Below, one piece after another: positions 6,479-6,904 of a stretch of 6,904 nt of DNA. The stretch comes from Chitinispirillales bacterium. Its GTDB lineage: Bacteria; Fibrobacterota; Chitinivibrionia; Chitinivibrionales; Chitinispirillaceae. The position numbers were made by a program, and so were the translations under genes. The notes beneath the pieces were generated by a model. That model did not search any database. It was given only the letters and a program-made list of their open reading frames with translations, and was not told the DNA's origin. Position 1 is the stretch's first letter, and every line of letters starts with the position of its first letter. The stretch lies in contig JAIRUL010000299.1 in the NCBI GenBank assembly GCA_031254445.1, positions 1 through 6,904 of the forward strand, given 5' to 3'.

Positions 6479-6904
6479 CTTTGCCGCCGCCTTGCGCGTT
6501 TTCTGCGATTGCTTTCACGGCACGGTCGAAATCGCTCTCTAGTTGCCTCATTTCCCGCACCCTATAAATTTCAAACTCTTTCTCTGCCTTTTGAATCGCT
6601 TTGGCGTGGGACACCTTGCCCGAACCGTCAAGCACACTTCTGTCCAGCGTTGCGATTTGTTTATCCAACGCCGCAATCCAGCTTTTCATGGTCATCGGCT
6701 TTTGCTCTAACGCCTGAAACTCCGCATAATCTAAAAATTGCGACACCAATAGGTTCAGGCGCTGCAACTCTATCTCCGTAAGATAATTCTTCGCAATTTT
6801 CACGTCATCCTTTGTGATGTACCCCCCCTTGAAGTTGGTCATTCCAACCAGCGGTTTTTCGTTACTCACCCTTTCATAAATCACCTCGGCGGCAGTATGC
6901 TCAT
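6474..6904 (-). CDS. RhuM-family protein, C-terminal part (cut by the window end)
   Basis: The frame is open from the TAG stop at 6474-6476 to the window edge, giving 142 complete codons with no real start inside; the GTG at 6882-6884 is an internal Val. The residues match the C-terminal half of the Virulence_RhuM family as I remember it: HTAAEVIYERV, an IAKNYL helix, LDYAEFQAL, KPMTMKSWI, a GKVSHAKA turn, then a charged helix ending in a Gly-rich tail. Full-length members run to about 330-345 residues, so the N-terminal 190-200 residues lie outside. Salmonella rhuM sits on pathogenicity island 3 and has been tied to host interaction, but its biochemical role is not established. Homologues are often found beside type I restriction-modification genes or in mobile regions. 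The gene converges on the fusion gene and is unlikely to be related to it functionally. Confidence 0.85.
   Translation of the reverse strand, partial: EHTAAEVIYERVSNEKPLVGMTNFKGGYITKDDVKIAKNYLTEIELQRLNLLVSQFLDYAEFQALEQKPMTMKSWIAALDKQIATLDRSVLDGSGKVSHAKAIQKAEKEFEIYRVREMRQLESDFDRAVKAIAENAQGGGKE

Noticed and set aside
1..6904. CRISPR array, tRNA or rRNA gene, insertion sequence
   Set aside because: No regularly spaced repeats, cloverleaf, rRNA-like stretch, transposase or terminal inverted repeats were seen on reading both strands.

Overview
The window probably comes from an anaerobic, gut- or rumen-type bacterium of the Fibrobacterota or a neighbouring group. The main pointer is a cell-surface lipoprotein ending in a FISUMP (Fibrobacter succinogenes major paralogous) domain, which is typical of that phylum but also occurs in Bacteroidota. 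A second pointer is a very large oxygen-sensitive-type CoA-activase fusion, a family found mostly in strict anaerobes. Base composition is moderately GC-rich in genes and AT-rich between them. Clear Shine-Dalgarno sequences precede the genes. The taxonomic call is inference.

Layout. Positions 1-106 are the 3' flank of the lipoprotein gene and carry a strong intrinsic terminator that reads on the minus strand. Positions 107-1480 (minus) encode the 457-residue lipoprotein: lipobox signal peptide, three InlB-type B-repeats, FISUMP domain. Positions 1481-1752 are a 272-base AT-rich divergent intergenic region with tandem TATAAT boxes inside a near-palindrome. Positions 1753-1971 (plus) encode a 72-residue acidic protein that I do not recognise. 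After a 78-base gap holding a small GC-rich hairpin, positions 2050-6444 (plus) encode a 1464-residue fusion protein that fills nearly two thirds of the window. Positions 6474-6904 (minus) are the C-terminal part of a RhuM-family gene that runs off the window end and converges on the fusion gene.

The fusion protein is the notable object. It joins two HgdC/BadF/BcrA-type ATPase domains, a four-cysteine module, a DUF2229 domain and an HgdB-like (2-hydroxyglutaryl-CoA dehydratase D-component) region. In characterised dehydratases, reductases and double-cubane-cluster systems the ATP-driven electron donor and its Fe-S acceptor are separate proteins. Here both halves lie in one chain. The first ATPase domain looks degenerate in its nucleotide motifs, but it keeps the positions of both cluster cysteines and has two more nearby. 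The substrate is unknown, and no dehydratase or reductase subunit genes are visible.

The 72-residue gene lies on the same strand just upstream and may be co-transcribed with the fusion gene. Nothing in the sequence links the lipoprotein or the RhuM gene functionally to the fusion.
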